Shown here: positions 18,580 through 27,744 of the stretch, in pieces | Position numbering within the stretch: the stretch's first letter is position 1 | Layout of the letters: each line of letters opens with the position of its first letter | Source of the DNA: an uncultured Lachnospiraceae bacterium | GTDB taxonomy: Bacteria; Bacillota; Clostridia; Lachnospirales; Lachnospiraceae | Assembly (NCBI GenBank): GCA_910579615.1 | Contig: CAJTUA010000002.1 | Coordinates: 238,059 to 302,058 of the forward strand | Direction of reading: 5' to 3' | Length of the DNA: 64,000 nucleotides | Notes under the pieces: generated by a model | Told to the model about the DNA's origin: nothing | The model's database searches: none | The model's input: only the letters and a program-made list of their open reading frames with translations | Translations under genes and position numbers: made by a program

Positions 18580-19489
18580 AATAGAAGAAGCAAGGGCTTT
18601 TTTGAAAAGAATCGGGATGCCGAAAGAGCAGCATTCGGATTTGTGTTGTTATGCACTGTTGGCAATGGCGGGAATGAAACCAGATATGGTTTGGGTTGAA
18701 GCGACAAATGATTGGATTCGGATTCATGATATAATACAGTTTACGAACCAATATTATGGAGCATCATATGCTGAGAATAGCAGGGAAACTTTTCGGAAAC
18801 AGGCGCTCCATAAGTTCCGAACTGCCGCATTGGCAGAAGATAATGGTATGCCGACGAATAGCCCTAATTATAGATACCGTTTGACGGAAGAAGCTACACA
18901 GTTAATAAAGACGATACAATCAGCAGATTGGGAAAGGGCGTTGGGCTGTTTTTTACAATATCATGAAAGATTAATTGATATTTACGAATCCAAGAAAAAA
19001 ATGACAATGATGCCAGTGAAAATAAATTCCCAAACACTTCATTTTTCTGTTGGGAAGCATAATGAATTGCAGAAAGCAATCATTGAAGAATTTGCCCCGA
19101 GATACGCACCAAATTCAGAATGTTTATATGTAGGGGATACAATAAAAAAGGATTTAGTTAAAGATGTAGAGAAGTTGAAAGAATTGGGATTTGAAATTAC
19201 ACTTCATGATAAGATGCCCGATGTGGTATTATACTGTGAAGATAGAAATTGGATATATTTTGTTGAGTCCGTAACTTCTGTAGGACCAATGAATCCGAAA
19301 CGAATATTGGAAATAAACGAAATGACAGAAAATGTGACAGCCGGAAAAATTTTTGTGACTGCGTTTTTGGATTTTAAGACATATAAACGCTTCTCGCAGG
19401 AATTGGCATGGGAAACGGAGGTTTGGATTGCGGAAATGCCAGAGCATATGATCCATTTGGATGGAGATAGGTTTTTGGAACCTAGATGA
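18572..19489 (+). CDS. BsuBI/PstI-family type II restriction endonuclease
   Basis: 305-aa restriction enzyme translated from a GTG start that overlaps the methyltransferase stop; GGAGGG lies just upstream. The N-terminal half is a winged-helix-like domain (about 1-140), and the C-terminal half carries the family core MPDVVLYCEDRNWIYFVESV with D217 and E232. Characterised BsuBI and PstI recognise CTGCAG, so that site is the natural guess for this pair. Gene order and overlap support an intact unit. Confidence 0.9.
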   Translation: MGRIEEARAFLKRIGMPKEQHSDLCCYALLAMAGMKPDMVWVEATNDWIRIHDIIQFTNQYYGASYAENSRETFRKQALHKFRTAALAEDNGMPTNSPNYRYRLTEEATQLIKTIQSADWERALGCFLQYHERLIDIYESKKKMTMMPVKINSQTLHFSVGKHNELQKAIIEEFAPRYAPNSECLYVGDTIKKDLVKDVEKLKELGFEITLHDKMPDVVLYCEDRNWIYFVESVTSVGPMNPKRILEINEMTENVTAGKIFVTAFLDFKTYKRFSQELAWETEVWIAEMPEHMIHLDGDRFLEPR

Positions 19490-19578
19490 CGGATAATTAT
19501 GGTAGCAGGCTTATAAAACATATAGTAGAGGGCATCAGATGCCTTTGCCTTTATAAACATAAAGGAGAGTGATATTCC

Positions 19579-20532
19579 ATGAAATACCAACAAGCAATAT
19601 CCAACGATATCATCAACATCCATACACTTGTTCAGGAAACCATCCGCACCGTCTATCCGAAATACTACCCGGAAGAAATCGTTGATTTTTTTTCCGAGCT
19701 CCACACCTTGGACAAAATAAAACAGGATGTTGACAACCACGCCGTTATAATATTTTATGACAAAGAAAAGCTTGTCGGAACGGGGTCTTACCATAAAAAT
19801 CATATTACCAGAGTTTTTGTATCGCCACAATGCCAAAACAAAGGCTATGGCACTTATATTATGAAACAGTTAGAAGCTCAAATATTTAAGCAATACAATG
19901 AAGTATATTTGGATGCTTCTTTACCTGCTGTACTGTTTTATGAGAGAAGGGGATATGAAACCATCCGCCATGAAACTTGTAGTTGCCGGAACGGGGTTGT
20001 TTTGGTTTATGGTGTTATGAGAAAGAGAATTCATAATTTTACCTTCCGCAGCATCTTCCCCGAAGAAGCCGCCCAGGCGGCAGCGATTGAGCAGATTTGC
20101 TTTCCGCCCAACGAAGCCTGTTCCGAGAAAATGATGAAGGAAAGAATCACTGTTGCACCGGATTTATTTCTCGTTGCCATCGACCAGGAAACTGGAAAAA
20201 TTGCCGGATTTTTAAACGGATTGTCCACAAAAGAATGCATTTTCCGGGACGAGTTCTTTACAGATGCCACGCTGTACGACCCGGAAGGGGAAAATATCAT
20301 GCTCCTTGGTCTGGATGTACTGCCGGAATACCGGGGGCAGGGTCTGGCAAAAGAAATCGTGTTCTGGTATTGCCAAAGGGAGAGGGAAAAAGGAAGAAAA
20401 CAGCTCCTTTTGACATGTCTGGAATCAAAAGTAAAAATGTACGAAAAAATGGGATTCCATAACCATGGAATTGCAAATTCTTCCTGGGGTGGGGAACAGT
20501 GGTATGAAATGGGCTATACGCTGAATTATTAA
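19579..20532 (+). CDS. Tandem-GNAT acetyltransferase fusion
   Basis: 317 aa made of two GNAT domains. Domain 1 (about 1-145) has FVSPQCQNKGYGTYIM and FYERRGYE; domain 2 (about 150-317) has LDVLPEYRGQGLAKEIV and YEKMGFH. The DNA of the first half is AT-rich like the defence island, while that of the second half is GC-richer like the following genes. The gene therefore straddles the island edge and may be a natural in-frame fusion made at the junction. Substrates are unknown. An AAGGAGAG site precedes the ATG. Confidence 0.85.
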   Translation: MKYQQAISNDIINIHTLVQETIRTVYPKYYPEEIVDFFSELHTLDKIKQDVDNHAVIIFYDKEKLVGTGSYHKNHITRVFVSPQCQNKGYGTYIMKQLEAQIFKQYNEVYLDASLPAVLFYERRGYETIRHETCSCRNGVVLVYGVMRKRIHNFTFRSIFPEEAAQAAAIEQICFPPNEACSEKMMKERITVAPDLFLVAIDQETGKIAGFLNGLSTKECIFRDEFFTDATLYDPEGENIMLLGLDVLPEYRGQGLAKEIVFWYCQREREKGRKQLLLTCLESKVKMYEKMGFHNHGIANSSWGGEQWYEMGYTLNY

Positions 20533-20629
20533 AATTATAAATAACCCTTTGGACAAGTCATCTGCGAAGCTATAAATTATTTTCAGATAACAACGATTAA
20601 GATATTTGAAATGCAAGGAGAAAAAAATA

Positions 20630-21253
20630 ATGGCAAATTCAAAATTAAAAAAGCTAATCCCTGACTTGATGGAGAAACGATTCAACGCGAACAATCCACT
20701 GTGCACAAAAGATACATATGAAAAACAGGACATGGATTATGAGGGCGGTGATGACCGTCTTCGGTGCGGCATCGGGGAATCCCTTTTTCGGGAAGGAAAG
20801 ATTGCAGAGGCATACGAATACTATGAAAAATGGTTGGAAAAAGAACCGAAAAATATAATTGGGATTGATAGTTTTAGCGGAATTCTTTTGGAAAATAAGG
20901 ACGCTGAGAAAGCGTACCGCATGGTAAAAAAAGTGATATGGCGCGCTTCATGCGATAAGGAGAACGAGATTTTATTTATACGTGCGAGGCAGCTTGCTGA
21001 TTATCTCGGTATAAAGGGTGAGAGCCAATGGTATCAGAAGCAGTTGGACGAATTTCGGGGAGTTATCAGGGAATGGGAGTATAACGAAGATGCAATGCTT
21101 GATGAGTGGTTTGATTCCATTTGTGATGAAATGCTTTTGGAGGGACTTGGAACGAAAAATACGGTTCCAAAAGCACAGGAAAAGAAGACATACCCGAATG
21201 ACCCTTGTCCATGTGGCAGTGGGAAGAAGTATAAGAAATGCTGCGGGAAATGA
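20630..21253 (+). CDS. SEC-C motif protein
   Basis: 207-aa protein ending in the zinc-binding SEC-C motif (PCPCGSGKKYKKCCGK). The rest (about 1-170) is helical and repeat-like (GIGESLFREGKIAEAYEYYE), resembling tetratricopeptide repeats. The ATG at 20630 is used because AAGGAG lies 9 nt upstream; the in-frame TTG at 20606 has no ribosome site. SEC-C tails occur on SecA and on many otherwise unrelated proteins, so function is open. Confidence 0.8.
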   Translation: MANSKLKKLIPDLMEKRFNANNPLCTKDTYEKQDMDYEGGDDRLRCGIGESLFREGKIAEAYEYYEKWLEKEPKNIIGIDSFSGILLENKDAEKAYRMVKKVIWRASCDKENEILFIRARQLADYLGIKGESQWYQKQLDEFRGVIREWEYNEDAMLDEWFDSICDEMLLEGLGTKNTVPKAQEKKTYPNDPCPCGSGKKYKKCCGK

Positions 21254-21340
21254 AGATTTTTGTTTTGGCGGCATATTGGAAAAAACATATGGAATATAAA
21301 ACAGGAAAACCGAAATTTTTAACAAGGAGGCAACAAAGAT

Positions 21341-22186
21341 ATGAGCAGGGACGGAAATGTTACTGTATTTTTAGACACTGCTGAATTATGCAAAAACAAC
21401 CCAAAGCTTAACGCATCGCTTAAAAAATCAACCGCGGGTCAGAAGCTTTTCTTAGAGCCTGACATTCTGCCGGAAATCTCCCTCACCCGCTACACTACCC
21501 CTGCGAAGCTTACCGTTTCGAAAAAACGGACGTTCGAGGCGGCATCCAATTACCGTGGCATGAAAACCGCAGTCCACAATTTTGCATCCGCCTCCAATCC
21601 GGGCGGCGGCGTAGAACGGGGGGCAAACGCGCAGGAGGAATGCCTGTGCCGCTGTTCCGGTCTGTATTTTTGTCTGAATACCCCGGCGATGTGGGACGGT
21701 TTTTATACCCCGCACCGAAATGCGCGCGACCCGCTCCACAATGACGATATCATCTATACGCCGGGGATTACCGTATTTAAAACGGATACCGCAAAACCGG
21801 AGCTTATGCCGGAAGAGGATTGGTATGACGTAAATGTTATTACCTGCGCCGCGCCGAATTTGCGGGCGAATCCTGGCAACCAGTATAATTCCGGGGACGG
21901 GGCTAAGGCGGCGGCCATAAGCGATTCGGATTTGCTGCGCATACACGAAAAACGTCTGCGCAGAATCCTTGACGTAGCTGTCCTTGGGGGCAATGAAGTC
22001 GTCATCCTTGGGGCATTCGGCTGTGGGGCGTTTTTGAACAATCCGGAAGTGGTGGCACAGGCGGCAAAGAATGTGCTTGCGGATTATTTGCACGCTTTTT
22101 TGGCGATAGAGTACGCGGTTTATTGCAGTTCGAGGGATGAGAGGAATTATAAGATTTTTGAGAGGGTATTGGAAGCTTTGCGTTAA
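21341..22186 (+). CDS. TIGR02452 family protein (bacterial PARG-like macrodomain)
   Basis: 281-aa protein with the poly(ADP-ribose) glycohydrolase signature: NPGGGV (G88-G90) followed by the catalytic QEE (Q98-E100), then LCR and a late LGAFGCGAFLNNP. Family members remove ADP-ribose from macromolecules. The ATG follows AAGGAGG. It is a single gene ended by a strong hairpin at 22214. A long reading frame on the opposite strand (21452-22324) is an artefact of the GC-rich codons. Confidence 0.9.
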   Translation: MSRDGNVTVFLDTAELCKNNPKLNASLKKSTAGQKLFLEPDILPEISLTRYTTPAKLTVSKKRTFEAASNYRGMKTAVHNFASASNPGGGVERGANAQEECLCRCSGLYFCLNTPAMWDGFYTPHRNARDPLHNDDIIYTPGITVFKTDTAKPELMPEEDWYDVNVITCAAPNLRANPGNQYNSGDGAKAAAISDSDLLRIHEKRLRRILDVAVLGGNEVVILGAFGCGAFLNNPEVVAQAAKNVLADYLHAFLAIEYAVYCSSRDERNYKIFERVLEALR

Positions 22187-22213
22187 TGGAGGAATACTAC
22201 CGAAAAAACGCTC

Positions 22214-22240
22214 ACAGGGGGCAGAGCTGCCCCCTGTTTT
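22214..22240. terminator. Bidirectional terminator
   Basis: Stem ACAGGGGGCAG pairs with CTGCCCCCTGT, followed on the + strand by TTTT and on the - strand by a T6 run (22203-22208 read in reverse). It serves the convergent PARG-like and PEBP genes. Confidence 0.85.
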
Positions 22241-22716
22241 CATCCGGTCATCTTTCCGGTTACGCTCCCCTTTTGCATAATATATCCTTCTGCTTTCCGT
22301 AAAAATCTCCGTTTTCCGGCACAAACTCCCAACTTAAGTTCACGGTCAAGTGCATAGAGCGTAAAGCGATATAAATGTGTTTTCCCCTTCGGTGGTTTCG
22401 GCCCGGCATAGCGGTGAAAACCGTATCCAATCCCCTGCGCCGCATTTTTGCGCGAAGGAACAATCCTGCCTGCAGGAATTCCTTTTTCAATCCGCGCTGC
22501 AGCGGGAATATTCCATATGACCCAATGCGTAAATCCCCTGATTGGATGGCTCAGGTCCTCTAGTGTAATGGCGAGGGTTTTTGCCTTTGGGGATAAATTT
22601 TTAATCAGGAATTCCGGGGAAATATCCGTTCCGCGCCCGGTATGTTCCATGAAAAACTCGCCGTTGTCCCCGATTCCGGGGCATTCGATTTGAAGCTCTA
22701 ATATATCTTTTTCCAT
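22240..22716 (-). CDS. YbhB/YbcL family PEBP-like protein
   Basis: 158-aa phosphatidylethanolamine-binding-like protein. Key segments are GRGTDISPEF, AITLEDLSHP and THWVIWNIP, then KPPKGKTHLYRF, all typical of the YbhB/YbcL group. The start at 22716 follows AGGAG; the longer frame to 22875 has no support. The physiological ligand is unknown for bacterial members. It converges with the PARG-like gene. Confidence 0.88.
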   Translation of the reverse strand: MEKDILELQIECPGIGDNGEFFMEHTGRGTDISPEFLIKNLSPKAKTLAITLEDLSHPIRGFTHWVIWNIPAAARIEKGIPAGRIVPSRKNAAQGIGYGFHRYAGPKPPKGKTHLYRFTLYALDRELKLGVCAGKRRFLRKAEGYIMQKGSVTGKMTG

Positions 22717-22856
22717 GTTTGTTCTCCTGTCTTTGCGCCTGCTTCCGAAATCTGCATTTCGCGGGTTTTTAGCGCTATAGCCCAATCGTAACATAAAATT
22801 CATGGCGTGACAACAAAAACTTATCCAAGCGTTAACTCTTTGCTCTGAATTTACTC

Positions 22857-22885
22857 TTGGCAATTCCGCCTGCATATGCTAAAAT
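22857..22885 (+). promoter_or_regulatory. Sigma-A promoter of the nucleotidyltransferase operon
   Basis: TTGGCA (22857-22862), 17-bp spacer, TAAAAT (22880-22885), about 70 nt before the start codon. Confidence 0.6.
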
Positions 22886-22956
22886 AAATTTCGCAAAGAT
22901 AAAAACACGGCGCAGGCATCCGTTCTTTCTTCATCACAATCAAAAAGGAGCTGACT

Positions 22957-23976
22957 ATGGACTTTATAAAAATATTGCATTCCACGGAATATGATTTTCT
23001 CCGCACGAACCCGCGCCTTGCGGACCGCATCATCCTTTTCGGGCTTGGCGGAAGCTATGCCTACGGGACAAACAACGAAAACAGCGACATTGATTTCCGC
23101 GGCATTACGTTAAATCTTCCCTCCGACCTGATTGGCCTGACGGAATTTGAGCAGTACGAGGATAAAAATACGGATACCGTGGTTTATTCTTTTAATAAAA
23201 TCATAAAACTTCTTTTGGACTGCAATCCCAACACGATTGAGATTTTGGGTCTGGATGAAGACCAGTATTTGATTAAGACCCCGATAGGGCAGGAACTGTT
23301 GGACAACAAGGCGCTGTTCCTCTCAAAGCGCGCGGCGCGCTCCTTTGGCGGGTACGCGGACGCGCAGCTTCGCCGTCTGCAAAATGCGATTGCGAGGGAT
23401 TCCATGCCGCAGCCGGAGCGGGAGCAGCATATTTTTAATTCCGTGCGGAATGCGATGGAGGATTTTTTGCGGAAAAACGAGAGGCTAAATTGCGGGAGGG
23501 CAAAACTTTATATTGATAAGTCGGACAATCCGGAGCTTGAGACGGAAATTTTCCTGGATGTGGAATATAAGCACTTACCGCTCCGGGATTATGAAAATAT
23601 GCTTGGCACGATGAACAGTGTGGTTCGGGATTATGATAAGATTGGCAAGCGCAATAAAAAGAAAGATGACAACCATTTGAATAAGCACGCGATGCATTTA
23701 ATCCGTCTGTTTATGATGGCGGTTGATATACTGGAGAAGGGGGAGATTAAGACGCACCGGGCAGGGGAGCTTGATTTGCTGCAAAGTATCCGGCGCGGGG
23801 ATTTCCAGAGGGAGGATAAGAGTTTTTCGGGGGAATTTTATGCGATTTTGGAGGAGTATGAAAGGCGCCTGGAGATGGCAGTGAAAAATACGAAACTGCC
23901 AGAACAGCCGGATATGGAGGCGGTTGGGAAGTTTGTTGAGCATGTGAACCGGAGGGTAGTGAAAGGGGAAGTATGA
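22957..23976 (+). CDS. RlaP/YcgL-type nucleotidyltransferase domain protein
   Basis: 339 aa. The nucleotidyltransferase motif is GGSYAYGTNNENSDIDFRG (about residues 31-49), with GS and DxD in the expected spacing. The rest matches the layout of the RNA-ligase-associated nucleotidyltransferase family (PF10127): DCNPNTIEIL, and a helical C-terminal region with HLIRLFMMA. No RNA ligase is next to it. It overlaps the MBL gene by four bases, so the two are translated together. The substrate is unknown. Confidence 0.85.
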   Translation: MDFIKILHSTEYDFLRTNPRLADRIILFGLGGSYAYGTNNENSDIDFRGITLNLPSDLIGLTEFEQYEDKNTDTVVYSFNKIIKLLLDCNPNTIEILGLDEDQYLIKTPIGQELLDNKALFLSKRAARSFGGYADAQLRRLQNAIARDSMPQPEREQHIFNSVRNAMEDFLRKNERLNCGRAKLYIDKSDNPELETEIFLDVEYKHLPLRDYENMLGTMNSVVRDYDKIGKRNKKKDDNHLNKHAMHLIRLFMMAVDILEKGEIKTHRAGELDLLQSIRRGDFQREDKSFSGEFYAILEEYERRLEMAVKNTKLPEQPDMEAVGKFVEHVNRRVVKGEV

Positions 23977-24821
23977 AAACAATAAAAAAAGGGGACTGGT
24001 TTACCATTGACCAGATTGACGAAGATACTTATATCATCAGCGAATACCGCCATTGGGAGGAGACGCACTGTTATCTTTTAAACGGGACGCAGAAAAGTCT
24101 TCTGATTGACACGGGGCTTGGCATCTGCAATATATACGACGAGGTAATAAAGCTTACGGACAAACCTGTTATGGCTGTGGCAACGCATATTCATTGGGAC
24201 CACATTGGAGGACATAAGTATTTTCCGGATTTTTTTGCCCATGCGGCGGAGCTTGACTGGTTAAACGGGAAATTCCCGCTGTCTGCCGAAACGGTTCGGG
24301 GGATGGTGGCGGAGCGGTGCGATTTGCCGGATGGGTTCGATGTGGGGGATTATGAGATGTTTCAGGGGCAGCCGACGGGGCTTTTTGGCGACGGGGATGT
24401 GGTTGACCTTGGTGGGCGAAGCATCAAAGTCCTGCATACGCCGGGGCATTCCCCGGGACATCTGTGCTTTTGGGAGGAGGGGCGCGGATATCTATTTACG
24501 GGCGATTTGGTGTACAAGGACAGGCTGTTTGCCTATTATCCTTCGACTGACCCGGAGGACTATCTTGCCTCCCTTGAAAAGCTTGCGCTGCTTGTGGGGC
24601 AGACATCGAATCAGGAACAAGCAGTATCTGTGGAAAAAATGCTGTCCGTGGCACACACAACGCCCAAAGCGCAAAAAATTTTCCCTGCGCACCATTCGCT
24701 CGATATCTGGCCGGAAATCATTCTCCGGATGCGGGACGCGTTCCGGCAATTAAAGGCGGATGGGAAATTACACCACGGCAGCGGTGTGTTCGAATATGGG
24801 GACTGGTCGGTGTGGCTATAA
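23973..24821 (+). CDS. MBL-fold metallo-hydrolase
   Basis: 282-aa metallo-beta-lactamase fold enzyme. The metal motif THIHWDHIGG (about residues 71-80) is the HxHxDH signature; later ligands are in HTPGHSPGH, TGDLVY and PAHHS. It is cytoplasmic, with no signal peptide. Coupled to the upstream nucleotidyltransferase by an ATGA overlap. The substrate cannot be assigned. Confidence 0.88.
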   Translation: MKTIKKGDWFTIDQIDEDTYIISEYRHWEETHCYLLNGTQKSLLIDTGLGICNIYDEVIKLTDKPVMAVATHIHWDHIGGHKYFPDFFAHAAELDWLNGKFPLSAETVRGMVAERCDLPDGFDVGDYEMFQGQPTGLFGDGDVVDLGGRSIKVLHTPGHSPGHLCFWEEGRGYLFTGDLVYKDRLFAYYPSTDPEDYLASLEKLALLVGQTSNQEQAVSVEKMLSVAHTTPKAQKIFPAHHSLDIWPEIILRMRDAFRQLKADGKLHHGSGVFEYGDWSVWL

Positions 24822-24856
24822 CCGTCCACAAATAATCTCTTGACATTTTGATAAGA

Positions 24857-24889
24857 CTGTGGTAGTCGGAATAACAGAGACTACCACAG
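24857..24889. terminator. Hairpin between convergent genes
   Basis: An 11-bp stem, CTGTGGTAGTC (24857-24867) with GACTACCACAG (24879-24889), around an 11-nt loop, between the MBL gene (+) and the FtsX permease gene (-). T-runs are weak on both sides. Confidence 0.5.
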
Positions 24890-24980
24890 GCTTTGTGGCA
24901 TATCCTTTATCCCCCTTGTATAAGCTCTTATGCTGTTAAACCGTCCTGAAATCTATGAAAAAACAATGTTTCCTTTCGCT

Positions 24981-25000
24981 TTTGCGCCCCCTTCGCATAA
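24981..25000. repeat. Dispersed 20-bp repeat, copy A
   Basis: TTTGCGCCCCCTTCGCATAA; a second copy at 49180-49199 differs at one base. Both lie just downstream of - strand genes. Confidence 0.7.
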
Positions 25001-25013
25001 CAGCCCGCTTCTG

Positions 25014-26237
25014 TCACTCTGCATCCATCATAATCTCCCGGATGGAAATCCGTCGGATTTTCCGCGCGTAAACATATAAAATCACCTCATACAAAACCGC
25101 AAACGAAATCAATGTGAATACCAATGCAGGCACGTTAAAATGGAATTCCGGCACATGTTTGATTTCGCGGAATACAACCGTAACCGCGATTTTTAACAGG
25201 GCGTACTGATAAACGGTGCCGAGCGCAAAGCCAAGCAGGGCGGGCAGCCGGTAGCCGCCTAAGACACTGTCCGTGCATTCTTTGTCCGGATATCCGAACG
25301 CCCGCATCATGGCAAGTGTTTTCCAGTTTGCCTTTACGGTGGAGGTTGTGGCAAGAAAGAGTGTGACAAACGATAGGACAACGCCAATCAGGAAAATCAT
25401 AATTGCCATCATGCTGCTTGCCAGCTCATCCATGCCAAAAGACATCTGCATCATACAGGCGTAGCAGAATGCCGCAAAGCCGATAAAAAATACCAGGGTT
25501 TTTCGTTGGCGGAGGGTGGATTTTTTTAGTTCCTGCAAAAAAGGTACATCGCGTTCCGTCTTTGCGGAATAGACGTTTTTTACTTTATTTGAGGTCTTGG
25601 CTTGCAGGGATTGCAGGGATGCCTTGCCTTTTAACAGCTCCAGAACCGGGGTTTTCAGCTTGCGGTACCCATACAGCACGGAGAGCAGGCAGAAGGCAAG
25701 CGTTGGCAGAAGCACAAGGGAAAACAACAGCAAAGGGTGGAAGCCTACATGGATTTCGGGCAGCAGCCCCTCATTGTTCTGCACCTTGTAAAACCAGGGC
25801 ATTATGGCATGTGCCCCGGCGTAGCCTGCCGCAGTTCCGACGAACACGCTCAGGCCAAATCCTGCAAAGCCCTTCGCGATTTTCCTGCTCGAATACCCAA
25901 GCGCCTTTAAAATGCCAAGCATTTTGCTGTGTGTATCAATATAATGCCCGATGTAAAAGCAGAGCATGACCACCGAGGTCAACAGCAGGCAGCCGCCGGA
26001 AAGCGCGCTGACCATTTTTCCCGTCAACACCTGCGCATTGTAGAAGCTTTGTACCTCCTGTGGCAGGCGGGAAGCATCCAGGGCTTTTAAGTCGGTATTA
26101 TAATTCAGGAAGAGTGTGCACACAAAAACGGCGCAGGCGGAAATGATAATGATGCCGACGGATTTGAAAATATCCCGCGCGCTAAGAATCATATTTTGGC
26201 TTTTGGCTGTTCTGTTTTTTCCCATCCGCGTCACCAT
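25014..26237 (-). CDS. FtsX-like ABC transporter permease
   Basis: 407-aa membrane protein with two four-helix FtsX units (about 25-205 and 235-400) joined by a short cytoplasmic linker; the large extracellular domain of MacB is missing. The motifs MLGILKALGYSSRKI and LAMMRAFGYPDKE are the coupling regions facing the ATPase. The ATG at 26237 overlaps the TGA of the ATPase gene, showing coupling. Third gene of a TetR-ATPase-permease operon; probably an exporter of a small molecule or peptide. Confidence 0.85.
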   Translation of the reverse strand: MVTRMGKNRTAKSQNMILSARDIFKSVGIIIISACAVFVCTLFLNYNTDLKALDASRLPQEVQSFYNAQVLTGKMVSALSGGCLLLTSVVMLCFYIGHYIDTHSKMLGILKALGYSSRKIAKGFAGFGLSVFVGTAAGYAGAHAIMPWFYKVQNNEGLLPEIHVGFHPLLLFSLVLLPTLAFCLLSVLYGYRKLKTPVLELLKGKASLQSLQAKTSNKVKNVYSAKTERDVPFLQELKKSTLRQRKTLVFFIGFAAFCYACMMQMSFGMDELASSMMAIMIFLIGVVLSFVTLFLATTSTVKANWKTLAMMRAFGYPDKECTDSVLGGYRLPALLGFALGTVYQYALLKIAVTVVFREIKHVPEFHFNVPALVFTLISFAVLYEVILYVYARKIRRISIREIMMDAE

Positions 26238-26923
26238 CCAATCTCATAAGCAGTTTTCGGGCTTTCGTTCTGCCAGGTCTGCACGATATTTCCGCTGTTC
26301 ATCCGTATAACGGTTTTTGCCATATCCGCGATATTTGCATTGTGCGTTACCATGATAACGGTAAAATGCAGTTCTTTTTGCAGCTTGCTCACGTAATCAA
26401 GTACCTGGCGCCCGGTTGCCTCGTCAAGCGCGCCCGTGGGTTCGTCCAAAAACAGGACTTCGGGCTTTTTTGCCAATGCCCTTGCCACGGCAACGCGCTG
26501 CTGTTCCCCGCCCGAAAGCTCGTGCGGATATTTGGAACGCTTTGCGGCGAGCCCAACTGCCTCGATTTCTTTTATGTAGTCGTGGTTTCCTGCGAGGTCA
26601 GCCCCCATTTTTACATTTTTATCCACGTTCAGGTGGGGCAGCAGATAATATTGCTGGAAAATGAACGCGGTTTTTTCCTTGCGAAATTTCGTCAGCTCCT
26701 CGTCGGCAAGCGCGGCAATATTTTTCCCGTCGTAGAAAATTTTTCCGCTGTCGGGGGATTCAAGCCCGGAAATTACATTTAAAAGCGTAGATTTTCCGGA
26801 GCCGGATGCGCCGAGCAGTACGAGAAAGGAGCCGTCCTCAATCGTGAGGGAAATGCCCTTTAAAACTTCGAAGCGGTTGTCGTTTGAACCGTAGGATTTA
26901 TGGATGTTTTCGATTTTTATCAT
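26231..26923 (-). CDS. ABC transporter ATP-binding protein (LolD/MacB-type)
   Basis: 230 aa. Walker A is GASGSGKST, the signature is LSGGEQQRVAVARAL, Walker B is VLFLDEPTGALDE, and the H-loop is in VTHN. The start at 26923 follows GGAGA; a longer frame to 27070 runs inside the regulator gene. Partner of the FtsX-like permease downstream. Confidence 0.92.
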   Translation of the reverse strand: MIKIENIHKSYGSNDNRFEVLKGISLTIEDGSFLVLLGASGSGKSTLLNVISGLESPDSGKIFYDGKNIAALADEELTKFRKEKTAFIFQQYYLLPHLNVDKNVKMGADLAGNHDYIKEIEAVGLAAKRSKYPHELSGGEQQRVAVARALAKKPEVLFLDEPTGALDEATGRQVLDYVSKLQKELHFTVIMVTHNANIADMAKTVIRMNSGNIVQTWQNESPKTAYEIGW

Positions 26924-27513
26924 TTTGCGCTCTCCTTTTGGACTTCTTTCTTTTTTATTTCTTTGAGCAAGCTTGAAAATATTTCCGTCATCATGGTCTG
27001 GATTTGCGTGCTGGTAAAGGTGCAGACTTTTGTTGCACATAATGTGGCAATCCCGTGGGTGTACACCCACAGATGCTGGTAGAGTCTTTTTGCGTCCTCC
27101 CCGGACAGACCATAAGGCTCCCGGACAGAGCGCAGAATTTCATCGTAGTTTTCGTCAATGCGGATGAGTGTGTGGCCAATATCGGTTGGTTGTTCCTGCT
27201 CCGTCATGAAAAGAAGCTGGAAAAATTTTGGTTCGGCGATGGCAAACTGAATGTAGGCGGCACCAACACCGCGGAAGGCAAGCTCCTGCTTTAAGCCCCT
27301 GGCGATGTATTCTTTGTAGCAGGCTTTGACCGCATCCATTAAGGCGGCAATGACTTCCTCCATGTTGGTAAAGACCGTGAAAACCGGGCAGGCGGAGCTG
27401 CCAAGGCGTTTGCCGAGTTCCCTTGAGGTTACGGCATCCACCCCGCGTTCACGGACAATCTGCATGGCGGCGGCAATGATTTCTTTTCGTGTGAATTTTG
27501 CTTTTGGCGGCAT
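26920..27513 (-). CDS. TetR family transcriptional regulator
   Basis: 197 aa. The N-terminal helix-turn-helix is FTRKEIIAAAMQIVRERGVD and then TSRELGKRLGSS; the C-terminal ligand domain resembles TetR_C-type domains of WHG kind (FFQLLFMTEQ, LWVYTHGIATL). It is the first gene of the exporter operon and overlaps the ATPase start by four bases, so it probably represses its own operon. An inverted repeat at 27585-27614 is a candidate operator. Confidence 0.88.
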   Translation of the reverse strand: MPPKAKFTRKEIIAAAMQIVRERGVDAVTSRELGKRLGSSACPVFTVFTNMEEVIAALMDAVKACYKEYIARGLKQELAFRGVGAAYIQFAIAEPKFFQLLFMTEQEQPTDIGHTLIRIDENYDEILRSVREPYGLSGEDAKRLYQHLWVYTHGIATLCATKVCTFTSTQIQTMMTEIFSSLLKEIKKKEVQKESAK

Positions 27514-27584
27514 GGGAATTTCTCCTTTTTAGATATATTTGTGATGGATGGAGTATCATACTTTTGCAGTGTCTTGTTTTTATC

Positions 27585-27614
27585 TATATCATTCGTTCTA
27601 AATCATATGATATA
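27585..27614. promoter_or_regulatory. Inverted repeat, candidate TetR operator
   Basis: TATATCAT (27585-27592) and ATGATATA (27607-27614) face each other in the divergent space between the TetR gene and the two-component system; the right arm overlaps the palindrome ATCATATGAT. Confidence 0.45.
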
Positions 27615-27693
27615 TTATAGGGGAGAGAAGCTGGCGTGTCAATGATATTTTCGTTTTTGTTGCATTTTGCGCTTGCAATGTTTAAAATGAATC

Positions 27694-27708
27694 GAAACCA
27701 AAACGAAA
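27694..27708 (+). promoter_or_regulatory. Candidate response-regulator box (autoregulation)
   Basis: GAAACCAAAACGAAA, repeated exactly at 29787-29801 before the exporter genes; located 37 nt upstream of the regulator start. Confidence 0.55.
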
Positions 27709-27744
27709 CAATGTTCTGTTATCCTGTCTTTGGAGGTGTCTTTT

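Noticed and set aside
21452..22324. 290-codon reading frame on the - strand opposite the PARG-like gene
   Set aside because: It lacks a ribosome site and family signature, while the + strand has clear PARG motifs.
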